A stretch of 64,000 nucleotides of DNA from contig NZ_FWZT01000022.1 in NCBI RefSeq assembly GCF_900177345.1, positions 93,391-157,390 on the forward strand, read 5' to 3'. Below the pieces are notes generated by a model, which worked only from the letters and a program-made list of their open reading frames with translations, was not told the DNA's origin and did no database searches. The position numbers were made by a program, and so were the translations under genes. This stretch comes from Pseudobacteriovorax antillogorgiicola. GTDB lineage: Bacteria; Bdellovibrionota_B; Oligoflexia; Oligoflexales; Oligoflexaceae. Positions within the stretch are counted from its first letter, which is position 1. Each line of letters starts with the position of its first letter. Shown here one piece after another: positions 43,017-52,781 of this stretch.

Positions 43017-45029
43017 TCACGCCTCCAATATAACAACGGCCTGAAGCGACTTCCTAGGGATAACATCTAAACTACGGCGAATATCCTCGTAACGCGCTGA
43101 GCCCAGGGCCACCACAAGGAAACACTGATCAGCAACTTGGGCGAGCGATTGATTTTCAACGAAAAACGGGGCTGGTTGGCCGAAAACGACAATGTTTTCG
43201 TACTGCTCATTGAGTGCTCTAAATAATTTACGAAGCGGGTTCAGTTTGATAGCCTTAAGATTACCAGGATGAAGCCTGGCATAGTCAAAACTCGTCATCT
43301 TGTCTCTTGGCGTTTTGACCTCACCCCATTTACAACGACCCGCTAGAAAATCACTAATATCATTCTTGCGATCTTTAGCGTCGGACACCGGATGTACCGG
43401 ATTCATATCCACGAGCAGAGTGCTTTCCCCTGCATCTCCTAAGACGCTACTTACTGCTGCTGGTAGATAATGGCCTTCATCGCGATATCCTATGGGTAGT
43501 ATCAATATCGGCCTCTTATTTATGGGTTGTGCCAAACTCGTCAACTCCCTCACCCTCTGAAAGAAAGTAAGCCGAGAAGCACCCCCTTCAGCCTTATCAG
43601 TGAGCTGATTTTTCAATTGTCTTAGATCTTCAGACAGCAAAGGCTCTGCATAACGAAGAACCTTGTTCGAAAAACTTAAGACAGGATGCCCTAGTGCCAG
43701 GTTTTGAACCCGCCAACTATCATAGGCAATAGGATTACTTCTATCTCTAATCCACAAGGTTAATAGATAAGTCAAAATAATTAAGCCTAATCCAATCCCA
43801 CCTTGCATCAGAATAGCTTTCTTATTCGCGATGCGAGACTCTATGCTCGGAGCTACCGCAAAACGAAACCTATGACGCTGATCTGGGCTCGCTAGCTGTC
43901 TTTCGATCGACTGCTTCTCGTATTGGTACTCCTTTACTTTCTGAATCAGACTAGCTAGAAACAGGCTTTCATCACCTTGCAAGCCACTATTTTGCAAACT
44001 CGAATCAATCGGAATACCCGCTCTTTTCATGCGCGCTTGAAGCTGGAACAGCTGACGCAACATTCGATCGATTTGCCCCCGCAGGCGGTTCGCGCGACCT
44101 GATCGGCGAATCTTGTCTAGTTCCGATTTTTTTTGCACGACTTCTGGGTGCCTCGGCCCCCTCTTGGTTAGCAAATTGGCAAGCTCGGATTCAAGGCGAA
44201 GTTTACTATCGACCTCACTCTCGAATATACGGCCCATCTCATCTTGCTTTTTGACGATCTCACTGATTTTGCTACGTTCTTGATCTTTTAGCTTTTTCTT
44301 AGCCTGACGCCCTAAGCGTAAGGGGACATCAGCCTTCTCACTATCGTAGATCGAGATCACACCGGACAGCTTATCGAGATTCATTCGTTCTTCTTCCAGT
44401 TGCCCCTGGTAGAAGTCGAGGAAAAAATCGAGCTTATTGAGATATTCATTAAGCTGATCTTCAATAAACAAATCCATCGAAGCTTTTACAAGGCGACGAG
44501 CTTCCATGGGAGATGTCCCTGTTCCAGTCAGAAAAAGTTGTAAATCGAAGTTATTAGAACTACCTTCAAGCCTTGTAGCTAGCCACATCGCGAGGGAGTA
44601 ACGACGGTAGGCCTCTCCCTCCAGAAGCCAAGATTCGGGGAGGATATCAGAAGGGATGACATCAACGGCTAAGACCTTATACCAAGGCTTCTCTTCTCCT
44701 GAAACATCGCCTTCCAAGTAGCCCATTCGCTCGCTAAGTCGCCCCAAAAATCCCAGGTCTTTTAAAGCCGCATCGTAATTACTGATTACGTGTTCGAATT
44801 CCGGATACTGGGTATCAACCACCGTCAAAGCACTATCTCGCGGATCAAAGATCACAACAGCCTGGGAACCGTATTCAAGCTCAAGCTTCGACATCCCCAT
44901 AACAACAAATGCCGCTATCGGCCCAACAAATAGTAGAAGTGAAAGCCAATAACGTTTGCTAAGCGTAAGCAAGAAACCGAGAGGTGGCAGCTTTCTCAGG
45001 GATTCGGTCTGCTCGTGACCTGACTCCAT
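43017..45029 (-). CDS. Wzc/Wzz-like polysaccharide co-polymerase with degenerate kinase domain
   Basis: A 670-aa protein with an N-terminal transmembrane helix, a Wzz-type periplasmic region with long coiled coils (about residues 190-340), a second transmembrane helix (near 395) and a cytosolic C-terminal domain aligned with bacterial tyrosine kinases. The Walker A position reads ILPIGYRDEGHYLP, lacking the GKS/T, while the Walker A' strand TLLVDMNPVHP is kept. No Tyr cluster follows. It is probably a catalytically dead co-polymerase that sets chain length. No glycosyltransferase gene is adjacent. ATG at 45029 preferred (GGGGA upstream); 45047 possible. Confidence 0.78.
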   Translation of the reverse strand: MESGHEQTESLRKLPPLGFLLTLSKRYWLSLLLFVGPIAAFVVMGMSKLELEYGSQAVVIFDPRDSALTVVDTQYPEFEHVISNYDAALKDLGFLGRLSERMGYLEGDVSGEEKPWYKVLAVDVIPSDILPESWLLEGEAYRRYSLAMWLATRLEGSSNNFDLQLFLTGTGTSPMEARRLVKASMDLFIEDQLNEYLNKLDFFLDFYQGQLEEERMNLDKLSGVISIYDSEKADVPLRLGRQAKKKLKDQERSKISEIVKKQDEMGRIFESEVDSKLRLESELANLLTKRGPRHPEVVQKKSELDKIRRSGRANRLRGQIDRMLRQLFQLQARMKRAGIPIDSSLQNSGLQGDESLFLASLIQKVKEYQYEKQSIERQLASPDQRHRFRFAVAPSIESRIANKKAILMQGGIGLGLIILTYLLTLWIRDRSNPIAYDSWRVQNLALGHPVLSFSNKVLRYAEPLLSEDLRQLKNQLTDKAEGGASRLTFFQRVRELTSLAQPINKRPILILPIGYRDEGHYLPAAVSSVLGDAGESTLLVDMNPVHPVSDAKDRKNDISDFLAGRCKWGEVKTPRDKMTSFDYARLHPGNLKAIKLNPLRKLFRALNEQYENIVVFGQPAPFFVENQSLAQVADQCFLVVALGSARYEDIRRSLDVIPRKSLQAVVILEA

Positions 45030-45164
45030 AAATTTCCCCAATGTCATCCGTCTATGTTCATATCCCCGCCTCCATCTTAGCGTGAATCACTAGGAAAAAT
45101 TTCACTAGAGTTGCTGATACCAAAAACTTAATCTTAGGTTTAAGATAGGATTAGGGAGGCATTA

Positions 45165-46337
45165 TTGAGCAAACAACTCGACAATCAGATACTGTTTCTT
45201 TCGAAAAATGGTCCTCATCGCAATCAACTGCGGAAAAGCCTGGCGATGATGCACTATAAAGTTGACTTCGTCAGCACATTGATGGATGTCTTACCTGCCA
45301 TCGGGAGCTTCAAATCATCCGTTTTCATCCATGATTGGAGTGCTTCAGATCCTAGCCAAGCGCGGAAGTTCCACCAGTCCTGGCCCAAAGGTATGATTCA
45401 TATCTTAAGAATCACGATCCATCCTGAACTGAAACCCAGCGTCCTAGCCTTTGCCAATGATGTCGGTATCGACAAGGTGGTTAGCTCATCAGAAGCTAGT
45501 CTTGCCCTCGCTACTACTATCGAAATGCTACGATCAAAGCAAGGCTCCGAAGAACTAAACTTGATGCTCAAACGTCTCTCCGCTGGTGATGACAACTATG
45601 TTCAAGCGGATCTTGATGAAAATGTTGAAGAGGCCTACAAGCAGTACCAGCATAACCCTAAGGTGAAACTTGAATACGGTAACCTAGCCTTTCGTAAAGA
45701 CGAGCTTCAAACTGCGGAAAACATTGCTCTGGAACTAACGACTAAAGAGCCTACTAATCTGAGAGCCAATAACCTCTTGGCGAAAGTCCTTATGAAAACC
45801 AGTCGGTGGTCTCAAGCGACTAGCCTCCTCGAAGCAGCCAACCAATTGAGCCCTCAAAACCCCGAAAGACTTGTAATGCTTGGTGATGCCTTTTATGGCA
45901 GTGGCGATCTGGACAAGGCTATGGGCTACTACCATGAAGCTTTAGACCTTCAAGAAGACCTTCAACTTGATACCAACGACACGGTTGAAAAAGTAGCTCA
46001 GGTTAAAATCGATCTTGGCGAGATGGAGGAAGCCTTTGAACTCCTTCATAAATCTGCATCGGAAGAGGAAGCTGCTGGTTATTTTAACAATGCTGCGGTT
46101 TTGGCATCTAAGAAACAGAACTATGAAAATGCGCTCAAGCTATACAAGACGGCACTTAAGGCCTTAAAAACCGACAAGCTGAAACCAATCATTTACACTA
46201 ATATGTCCATCTCACAGAGAAAACTAGGACAAATAGCTGATGCCCAAAAGTCCATTCAACGGGCGCTCAAGTATGACCCCAAATATAAAAAAGCCCTTGA
46301 TCAAAAAGAGAAATTGCAACAAAGCAAGGCTGGATAG
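45165..46337 (+). CDS. Degenerate receiver domain plus TPR repeats
   Basis: A 390-aa protein. Residues 1-125 resemble a response-regulator receiver: the phospho-acceptor-like Asp is in VFIHDWS, but the acidic pair of strand 1 reads LSKNG and the conserved Lys is missing. From about residue 150 there are six or so TPR units. The TTG at 45165 with GGGAGG upstream is the start. It is divergent from the Wzc-like gene. A scaffold role is likely. Confidence 0.72.
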   Translation: MSKQLDNQILFLSKNGPHRNQLRKSLAMMHYKVDFVSTLMDVLPAIGSFKSSVFIHDWSASDPSQARKFHQSWPKGMIHILRITIHPELKPSVLAFANDVGIDKVVSSSEASLALATTIEMLRSKQGSEELNLMLKRLSAGDDNYVQADLDENVEEAYKQYQHNPKVKLEYGNLAFRKDELQTAENIALELTTKEPTNLRANNLLAKVLMKTSRWSQATSLLEAANQLSPQNPERLVMLGDAFYGSGDLDKAMGYYHEALDLQEDLQLDTNDTVEKVAQVKIDLGEMEEAFELLHKSASEEEAAGYFNNAAVLASKKQNYENALKLYKTALKALKTDKLKPIIYTNMSISQRKLGQIADAQKSIQRALKYDPKYKKALDQKEKLQQSKAG

Positions 46338-46348
46338 AAACTCATTCC

Positions 46349-48196
46349 TTAGCCTGCCTTCTTTAAGGCTGGAACCGGTACTTTTTCTTGCTCAGCCATG
46401 GCAACGACATCCTGCTGCTTTGTCTGAACATCACCACCAGACATCTCAAAGAACTTTGCAGAGTTTTCTAACCCCTTTTCCGATAGCGCTTTATTTTGAG
46501 CAAGAAGCTGCTCCATATAAGCAAGTTTCTCTGTAAATTGCTCTGCCCGCCCAACATAACTCTTGATATCTTCGAGCCAATTTGAAGGAACTGAGGTTTC
46601 TTTATGGGTTTGCGCCAGCTCGTCTACGAGATCTTTGATCGAATGAACGACGGACTGATGAACATTCTGAAGCTTCGCTTTTATAAATTCGATGTCATTG
46701 CTTTGAGTCGATGTCGAACTCTCCGCATACTCATCGGGACGAGGCTCTGTAGCAATTGCTGCCACCATGTTATCTTTTAGTTGACGACTCAACTGCTGTA
46801 TCTCAATCGCAAGTTTGTTGATTTCATCCGCGACGATTGTGAATCCACGACCACTTTCTCCAGCTCGCGAAGCTTCGATGGCAGCATTGAACGATAGCAC
46901 TTTGGTCTGTAGCACCATGCTATCAAACCCCTTCATGGTCTCATTTAACCTACGGGTAATCGTAAGTTTGTGTTCGTCGTGGGCTCCGTTAGTAGCTCTC
47001 GATTCTGGGCTTTCTCTTCGGTTGGCATCTAAGTGAGCGAGAACCTGGTCCAACTCCATATCTAATTGCTTGCCAATCCGGCTAACCTCATCTTTAAGTT
47101 GCTCCCGCTTATCGATATCGCTGCTATCAGAAAGAGCGGACAGATCACTTTCTAGCCGCTTGACTCCCCTGGCCATGTCGGCGCAAAAATTCTGAATCCA
47201 GCCACCGGCCTCTTTGATCATGCGACCGTGACCTTGCACATTTAATAAGAGTTTCTCGCCGTGGGTCTTAAAGTAGACTCCGGCTTGATAGGTAAATTGC
47301 CCTAGGGTCTGCACATCTTGCTTCACTTCGTCCACATGAGACTGCAAGCGAACAAATTCCCAAATCAAAACCAAGCCTCCCAAGAGGATAATTCCAATGC
47401 TGATCATATCCCCGGTAAAGCCTGGGGATTGAACCCCATCAACAAATTCTTTTTCGGCCATTCTAATCTCTTGCTCTAATTGAGTAACCCGAGCATCGTG
47501 GGACTTAGCAAAGCCGTCGCTCACCTTAAGCCATAAAGGCTCTAAGGTCTCTAGAGCCTCATGACGATGAATCAAGGTTTCCCAGCTACTAAGATAAGTC
47601 CCTAGAGAACGCGTGACAAAGGCCTTGGCCCGTTGAGCTTCCAAGTCGTCCTGCTTGCTTTTGAAAGCTACATAAAATGCCCAGTCTAGCCCAGCCGCCT
47701 TCTCAAGGTTGCTACGATCGAAGGTTCTCAAATAGTCTTTTTCTAGGGTCCTGAGTTGCCAGTAGTATCGCGTTAACATATTTTTTGCTGGCATGGGTGA
47801 TTTTCTAATATGGAATAACAAAATCGAGGCATTCTTATTGAGCTCACTCCTTAGGTCTTGGTCATTTTCGGACTCTAGCCATCTGTACTTCAGTTCCTCA
47901 ATACTATCCACAGCGGAGCCTTCCCCTCGACCAGGCAATTGGGCAAGAACTTGCCGATAACTTCGAAGGTCGCGGTCCAGTATCTCGGTACGGCGAAAGT
48001 TTTCAAGAGATTTTTGAAGCTTAGCTCCGGCTTTCTTCAAATCTGCCAGCTGCTTGTAACCCCTACCTTGCCTATTCAAGGCATTGGCAAAATCAGCATG
48101 AAAGTCATGTCGATTGAAGTTGTAATAGAGCTTCACAGCGACAATTCCAACAACCATCACCATTAAAACGGTCGCTATACGATAATATTTTCTCAT
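46349..48196 (-). CDS. Methyl-accepting-chemotaxis-like protein, shortened signalling domain
   Basis: A 615-aa protein with two transmembrane helices (near residues 8-26 and 258-276) bounding a helical periplasmic sensor region. A cytosolic coiled coil with the MCP hairpin-tip pattern KVLSFNAAIEASRAGESGRGF follows. No HAMP domain is evident, and the hairpin is short. It may be a chemoreceptor-like signalling protein; ligand unknown. It converges on the receiver-TPR gene. Confidence 0.78.
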   Translation of the reverse strand: MRKYYRIATVLMVMVVGIVAVKLYYNFNRHDFHADFANALNRQGRGYKQLADLKKAGAKLQKSLENFRRTEILDRDLRSYRQVLAQLPGRGEGSAVDSIEELKYRWLESENDQDLRSELNKNASILLFHIRKSPMPAKNMLTRYYWQLRTLEKDYLRTFDRSNLEKAAGLDWAFYVAFKSKQDDLEAQRAKAFVTRSLGTYLSSWETLIHRHEALETLEPLWLKVSDGFAKSHDARVTQLEQEIRMAEKEFVDGVQSPGFTGDMISIGIILLGGLVLIWEFVRLQSHVDEVKQDVQTLGQFTYQAGVYFKTHGEKLLLNVQGHGRMIKEAGGWIQNFCADMARGVKRLESDLSALSDSSDIDKREQLKDEVSRIGKQLDMELDQVLAHLDANRRESPESRATNGAHDEHKLTITRRLNETMKGFDSMVLQTKVLSFNAAIEASRAGESGRGFTIVADEINKLAIEIQQLSRQLKDNMVAAIATEPRPDEYAESSTSTQSNDIEFIKAKLQNVHQSVVHSIKDLVDELAQTHKETSVPSNWLEDIKSYVGRAEQFTEKLAYMEQLLAQNKALSEKGLENSAKFFEMSGGDVQTKQQDVVAMAEQEKVPVPALKKAG

Positions 48197-48295
48197 GACA
48201 TACCAAAAATGAAACTTCCTGTAGGGGGTCGTCGGCAGCTCGGAAGCAGGTCACAAGCGGTTAAGCTCCATATTATCAATAAGTAAGTTTTTGGC

Positions 48296-49303
48296 TCAAA
48301 GCATCTCGTGCTCTAGAGGAGAGCGGAATGTAATGTTCAGGTATATGGGCTGGTAGCTGATGTCAAGAGTACGTCCGTCGAAGCTATAGATAGCCTGAGA
48401 TAGCCCCAAACCCACATGACCGCCATCCTCTTCAAGGTCAGCATAAACCATCCAGCGAAACCGATGCATGTTGTCAAGATAGATATCTGATTCTTGTTTG
48501 TAGTGCCGGGGACGATTTTTTAGGGCCATCCCTAGGATAATCCCATCCGTCAAGCGTCCTTCCCAGCTCACTTGGATCTCATGACCGATAGTGCTCCCAT
48601 CATCAAATTGATTGGTGAGAATGTTTCTATACTCAAGCCCTAAACGCAAGTCATTGAGTTGATAGACTAGGGAAGCCTCGTATGAGCCATGCCTCAAGAT
48701 ACGATAGTATTCCTCGACCGCACGTACCCCCTGTTGGTATTGCAAAGAAAGAACAAAATCACCTAGGAGCAAATAAAGCTCATGACGCAACTCATGGAAC
48801 TTGACTTCGCTATCGGCATCGATTCCCAGCCCGAAGTCCACCCGCCGCTTACCCCAAAAAAGGCTTGTTTCTAGCCCATAAAGAAAGGCTCCCCAGCGAA
48901 TTCCAACGTAAGGGCTGAGGGCATAGAGCTCCCGCCTGGTGTAAACTTCGGAGACGACCTCACGATCGCCAAAGAACACAGTGGTTTCATTGTCAGCTTG
49001 GAGCACTTCTCTGGTCATCCCAAAGCCTAACCTCAAGAAGTTTATGGAGCTATAGCTAGCAAAATCAATGATTCCACCATCGGCTACAGCGCGAAACTCT
49101 CCAATGCTCGCTCCGCTATCTTGCACCTCTTCTTCCTGATAAACCCCCTCCACTGACTCCGCGCTGAGCCGCCATGAGGACGAGGCAAAAATTAATGGGA
49201 AACGACTTTGGATGGGAAACAAGCTCGACGAGGCCAGCAACGAACTGGATATTGCCAGGAGAGGCATCGCCAGAAAAACAGAAAACAAAGTCAACCTCGA
49301 CAT
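48296..49303 (-). CDS. Exported beta-rich protein, probable outer-membrane barrel
   Basis: The ATG at 49303 has AGGA upstream and yields a 335-aa protein with a signal peptide. It has repeated amphipathic strands (YALSPYVGIRWGAFLYGLET, RHELYLLLGDFVLSLQYQ) and a C-terminus ending LNITFRSPLEHEML, with a short non-barrel tail. No family is recognised. It may be co-transcribed with the chemoreceptor-like gene that follows, 99 bases downstream. Confidence 0.65.
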   Translation of the reverse strand: MSRLTLFSVFLAMPLLAISSSLLASSSLFPIQSRFPLIFASSSWRLSAESVEGVYQEEEVQDSGASIGEFRAVADGGIIDFASYSSINFLRLGFGMTREVLQADNETTVFFGDREVVSEVYTRRELYALSPYVGIRWGAFLYGLETSLFWGKRRVDFGLGIDADSEVKFHELRHELYLLLGDFVLSLQYQQGVRAVEEYYRILRHGSYEASLVYQLNDLRLGLEYRNILTNQFDDGSTIGHEIQVSWEGRLTDGIILGMALKNRPRHYKQESDIYLDNMHRFRWMVYADLEEDGGHVGLGLSQAIYSFDGRTLDISYQPIYLNITFRSPLEHEML

Positions 49304-49411
49304 GTAACCAATCCTACAAATTGAATTGGGGCTCCCCACCCATGCACTGATTTTCTGCTATATTATAACGGCAGTCCCTAAGGGAAGATACGTTGAATTG
49401 AAGGAGCATAT

Positions 49412-49609
49412 ATGAAACGACTCATTTTGGTGAGTGTCTACCTACTTGTCAACTCCTGCGCCACTCCCGTGACGGCTAAACTATGGGCGGAGTGCGAAGA
49501 TGTTTGTAAGGACCGTAAAGGTGTCATGGAGGCTTGCGTTGAGTATTTTAAAGGCCCTGGCTGTCATTGCAACGATGACAAGATCATATGGCTAGACGAA
49601 CGAAAGTGA
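49412..49609 (+). CDS. Small Cys-rich lipoprotein
   Basis: A 65-aa lipoprotein (lipobox LVNSC), with five further Cys in a short mature segment (ECEDVCKDRKGVMEAC and GPGCHC). AAGGAG precedes the ATG. The Cys spacing suggests a disulfide-stabilised knob. A strong hairpin follows. No family recognised. Confidence 0.72.
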   Translation: MKRLILVSVYLLVNSCATPVTAKLWAECEDVCKDRKGVMEACVEYFKGPGCHCNDDKIIWLDERK

Positions 49610-49630
49610 AGGCAGGCATGAGATACAAGA

Positions 49631-49657
49631 AGGGGCCCTAAGAAAACCTTAGCCCCT
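49631..49657. terminator. Hairpin between convergent genes
   Basis: The dyad AGGGGCCCTAAG/CCTTAGCCCCT with a short A-rich loop and one bulge lies between the small lipoprotein gene and the convergent antiporter gene; likely bidirectional. Confidence 0.7.
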
Positions 49658-49677
49658 CCTCCTGAATTGCTCGTAAT

Positions 49678-51222
49678 CTAAAAGATCATGAACACAGTCC
49701 CGAGAATGATCGTTGGAATGATAGCCCCTAGGAGCAGGTTCAAGGGATTCACGCTCTTATTGGTGAAGAACTTAGATAGAATCGATTGACCAGCAGGGTT
49801 AGGAGCATTGGCAATAACAGTAAGACCACCACCCGTCACAGCACCTGCAACAACCGCATACTTAAGTCCTTCGGTAAAATCTGGCACTAGAGTAGCTAGA
49901 TATGTGATGGCAGCGTTATCATTGAATGCTGTAAGTGTTGTAGCAGCCAACATCAAAGGTGTTTCTCCCAAGCTTGATAACACTGGCGCAATCCACCAGC
50001 CCTGAACACCACCATGATTCACCAAACCAGCTAGGAAAAAGCCAACGAGGATAGCTGTCTTGAGTTCGAGGCGATTCTGATGTTGAGGAGTCATATCTTT
50101 GAAGCCAAGGAAGAACAAGAACCCGCCGATGAAAAGTACAGGATAGTGAGCATTGATGACAGTCCAAACCAAGAACAAGATGTGAACTCCGGTGACCCAA
50201 AAAGGCACGTTTTTGCTGTCGTCACTGGCTGTAACCTCAACCTCGGATTGCCGATGACTTTCCTTGTACTCTTCAAGTTGCTTGAAATGCCCTTTAAAAA
50301 TTAAGAAGTAGACGGCATTCGCGATGACAATACCAAGTACTGCCTTCCAACCGAAGTTGGTAAGCATATAGCCAGTCGACCAATCCCAGGGTGCAGCGAC
50401 CATTAAGACCGGTGGTGCTGCAAAGTTTGTCAATGTCCCACCAACAGAAATATTGACGAACAATAAGCCCAGTGTCGCATATTTAAACGTATCGTTCGGC
50501 TTTAAGCGATAGAACTGTTTTGAGAGCAACATCGCAGCGATTGTCATGGCAGCGGGCTCTGTGATGAATGAACCAAGAATAGGGGCTAAGGTTAGTATGG
50601 ATAACCACCAAGCTGCTACCGACTCCTTGCCAAGTTTTGCAAAGGAACGCAGAAGAGCTTCGGAAAAGTTGAGTATGGGTCGCGTTGCAGCAATGGTCAT
50701 GATCACCACAACAAACATCGGCTCGATATAAACAACCTTTGAATTCACGTAATAGACAACAGTTCCCCAGCCTTTCGATGCGGCAATGGCTCCCATTAAG
50801 GCGAGAACCCAAATTCCAAAGATGGCTTCAACCTCACCTAAAAAGTGGAGAAGTTTCCCGAGAAATGACACATCATCTGCGCCCATTCCTGCATTGCCAG
50901 ATTCGATCCGGCGCTTGATATGGCGCTCCTGAACCACGTGAGCATAATGGGCAATTTTTCCAGCGAAGAAGGTGTGTGTGATCGCACAAAGGAAAATCAC
51001 GAGAGCAACGAGGTTGAAAGGGTCCTGTTCAATGCGAAAGGCTAACTTTCCAAAAAGGTCGAGGTCTTTGTCAGCGTAGCTATCCAATGGCAGTGGAAAA
51101 TTTTGGTCGCTGGCCCCTCCCCCGCCCGCCGCTAAACTAAGGCCATCCCAAACGAGCAGGGTCAACAAGAAGAAACTGGATTTGAGCCGAAACCATGCGG
51201 CTCGTGAGGATTGTAGCATCAT
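49678..51222 (-). CDS. Putative Na+/H+ antiporter (PF07399-type)
   Basis: A 514-aa inner-membrane protein with about twelve helices. Helical blocks such as ITEPAAMTIAAMLLSKQFY, GGTLTNFAAPPVLMVA and NDNAAITYLATLVPDF match the putative Na+/H+ antiporter family of the ArsB/NhaD superfamily. An N-terminal signal-like segment precedes the first core helix. The upstream region is long (about 470 bases) and contains a structured stretch. It is expected to export Na+ in exchange for H+. Confidence 0.83.
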   Translation of the reverse strand: MMLQSSRAAWFRLKSSFFLLTLLVWDGLSLAAGGGGASDQNFPLPLDSYADKDLDLFGKLAFRIEQDPFNLVALVIFLCAITHTFFAGKIAHYAHVVQERHIKRRIESGNAGMGADDVSFLGKLLHFLGEVEAIFGIWVLALMGAIAASKGWGTVVYYVNSKVVYIEPMFVVVIMTIAATRPILNFSEALLRSFAKLGKESVAAWWLSILTLAPILGSFITEPAAMTIAAMLLSKQFYRLKPNDTFKYATLGLLFVNISVGGTLTNFAAPPVLMVAAPWDWSTGYMLTNFGWKAVLGIVIANAVYFLIFKGHFKQLEEYKESHRQSEVEVTASDDSKNVPFWVTGVHILFLVWTVINAHYPVLFIGGFLFFLGFKDMTPQHQNRLELKTAILVGFFLAGLVNHGGVQGWWIAPVLSSLGETPLMLAATTLTAFNDNAAITYLATLVPDFTEGLKYAVVAGAVTGGGLTVIANAPNPAGQSILSKFFTNKSVNPLNLLLGAIIPTIILGTVFMIF

Positions 51223-51690
51223 GCGCCTTTCCTATTCAGAAATGATGTTTGAGAACACAACCGCCATCACTAACAACTCGAAGTACTCACAAAATCAAGC
51301 GGCACCCAAAACACGTGTAATTTTAACATATTCAAGGTGAGTTCGGATGACACTCGGCCGAATGAATTGTCATAAACGATGACGGGTTAGGAAAAAAGGT
51401 CTTTTTTTACAGTCTTTAAGAATTGTTAAATCCGAAAGATATAAAGTCTACAAATTGACCACCTCAACCGTTGGTGGCAACCCCCAGCAAAGGGTCCATG
51501 CCGAGGCAGTGGCTCAAAGTGAGGATTTCATAAACTTAGCGTAACGTCCCCCGAATAGTTTCTTGAAATACGGATTAATTCCTTGGTGGGCATGCTACAG
51601 ACCCAAAAAGTTCTAGTGAATCATCAGATTTTGAACTACAGTCCCTGGATCGGCCCCTATGGTGGCCAAAAATAACTATCAGGAGTCTGT
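51223..51690. other. 470-bp divergent region with possible structured element
   Basis: Between the antiporter and secB. 51459-51514 contains nested dyads: CCACC/GGTGG (51459/51473), GGCA-ACCC/GGGT-TGCC (from 51476) and an outer CCTCA/TGAGG (51462/51510). The rest is AT-rich with no reading frame. The dyads could form an RNA structure on either strand or be protein sites. Confidence 0.4.
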
Positions 51691-52125
51691 ATGTCGAACC
51701 AAAACCAAGTACAAGTGGCGCTACAACGCATCTACTTGAAAGACCTTAGCTTTGAATCCCCAGATCCCGTGGCAAGCTTTAAGACAAAGTGGGAACCACA
51801 GGTGAATCTAGATATTCGCAACCAGAACCGTAAGGTTGAAGGTGATCTTTATGAGTCGGTGCTTGAGCTAACAGCCACTGTAAAAGTTGGCGAGCAAACT
51901 GCATTCATCGTCGAAGTTGAGCAGGCTGGGATCTTCATGATAAAGGGCCTTGAAGGCGAGCAATTGAATCGCGTTCTAGGAACTTTCTGCATGAATGTTC
52001 TTTTCCCATACGCCCGAGAGGCTGTTGACAGCATGTGTCTGAAGGGGAGCTTCCCTCCACTAGTGCTTGCACCAATCAATTTCGACGCGTTGTATGACCA
52101 GTCGAAAAACCAAAACAACAAATAG
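51691..52125 (+). CDS. secB: Protein-export chaperone SecB
   Basis: A 144-aa protein with the family pattern: QRIYLKDLSFESP near the N-terminus, DLYESVLELTATVK, FIVEVEQAGIFMI, and the C-terminal FPYAREAVDSMCLKGSFPPLVLAPINF. SecB keeps precursors unfolded and delivers them to SecA, which fits the many exported proteins here. AGGAG lies upstream of the ATG. A UUCG-loop hairpin follows. Confidence 0.96.
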   Translation: MSNQNQVQVALQRIYLKDLSFESPDPVASFKTKWEPQVNLDIRNQNRKVEGDLYESVLELTATVKVGEQTAFIVEVEQAGIFMIKGLEGEQLNRVLGTFCMNVLFPYAREAVDSMCLKGSFPPLVLAPINFDALYDQSKNQNNK

Positions 52126-52132
52126 CCAATGC

Positions 52133-52152
52133 CAAGATCCTTCGGGATCTTG
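52133..52152 (+). terminator. UUCG-loop hairpin after secB
   Basis: An 8-bp perfect stem CAAGATCC/GGATCTTG closed by TTCG, 7 bases after the secB stop. It is very stable; the T-run is absent. Confidence 0.75.
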
Positions 52153-52296
52153 CTCTCTGAATTAACTCTGACACCCCTCCAAAATTCTTTGCCGTCCTAG
52201 GGCCTTAGACCCGTCCGATTTTTTCCTCAAGTCACCTAGTAAAAATACCGATGTACCCTATGGGAGGATTTGACCAACGTCTGTAGGAGCACAAAA

Positions 52297-52713
52297 ATGT
52301 CCAAGTTAATTCTGTACTTATCTTTTTTAGTCAGCTTTGCTCCCATCGCCTCAGCCATCGATGGAGTGAAAACAGAAATCCGGCCTCGTACGATATACAG
52401 CAAGGCTAATGCCAATAGCTTTAGTGGCAGCCACATTCTCGTCAATGTTTTTCTGCCCAAGCCAGGTAGTAAGGACTTGCTTATCGAGGTACAAAATAAC
52501 GATCGTTTTGCGGTCGGGCTCTTTGAATTTGATCTATCAACATTTAGCCGCTTTGGTTCGGTTGAATGGGGAACCATCCAGCCAAAGACTTCAAAGAAGA
52601 AGCTTTTTCAGATCGAGCACACCCAAGGGCTGAGACTCGCAGACTTCACTGTGATAGATGCTGATGCAAATCCCCGCTACCCGAACCTGCTGGTTCAATT
52701 CATTCGACCTTAG
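52297..52713 (+). CDS. Exported protein of unknown family
   Basis: The ATG at 52297 has AGGAG 7 bases upstream and gives a 138-aa protein with a signal peptide (FVSFAPIASA). The mature part is about 115 residues and beta-rich, with FAVGLFEFDLSTF and PNLLVQFIRP. No family is recognised. It appears monocistronic. Confidence 0.68.
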   Translation: MSKLILYLSFLVSFAPIASAIDGVKTEIRPRTIYSKANANSFSGSHILVNVFLPKPGSKDLLIEVQNNDRFAVGLFEFDLSTFSRFGSVEWGTIQPKTSKKKLFQIEHTQGLRLADFTVIDADANPRYPNLLVQFIRP

Positions 52714-52781
52714 ACACATACGCCCCTCTCACCAGGGGCTGGCCTTTTACTTTGGTGTGATGGGTATCGGGTTTTAAGAGC

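Noticed and set aside
51444..51530. Minus-strand GCCACTG resembling a cobalamin-riboswitch box
   Set aside because: The B12 core elements around it are missing, and the neighbouring genes have no link to cobalamin.
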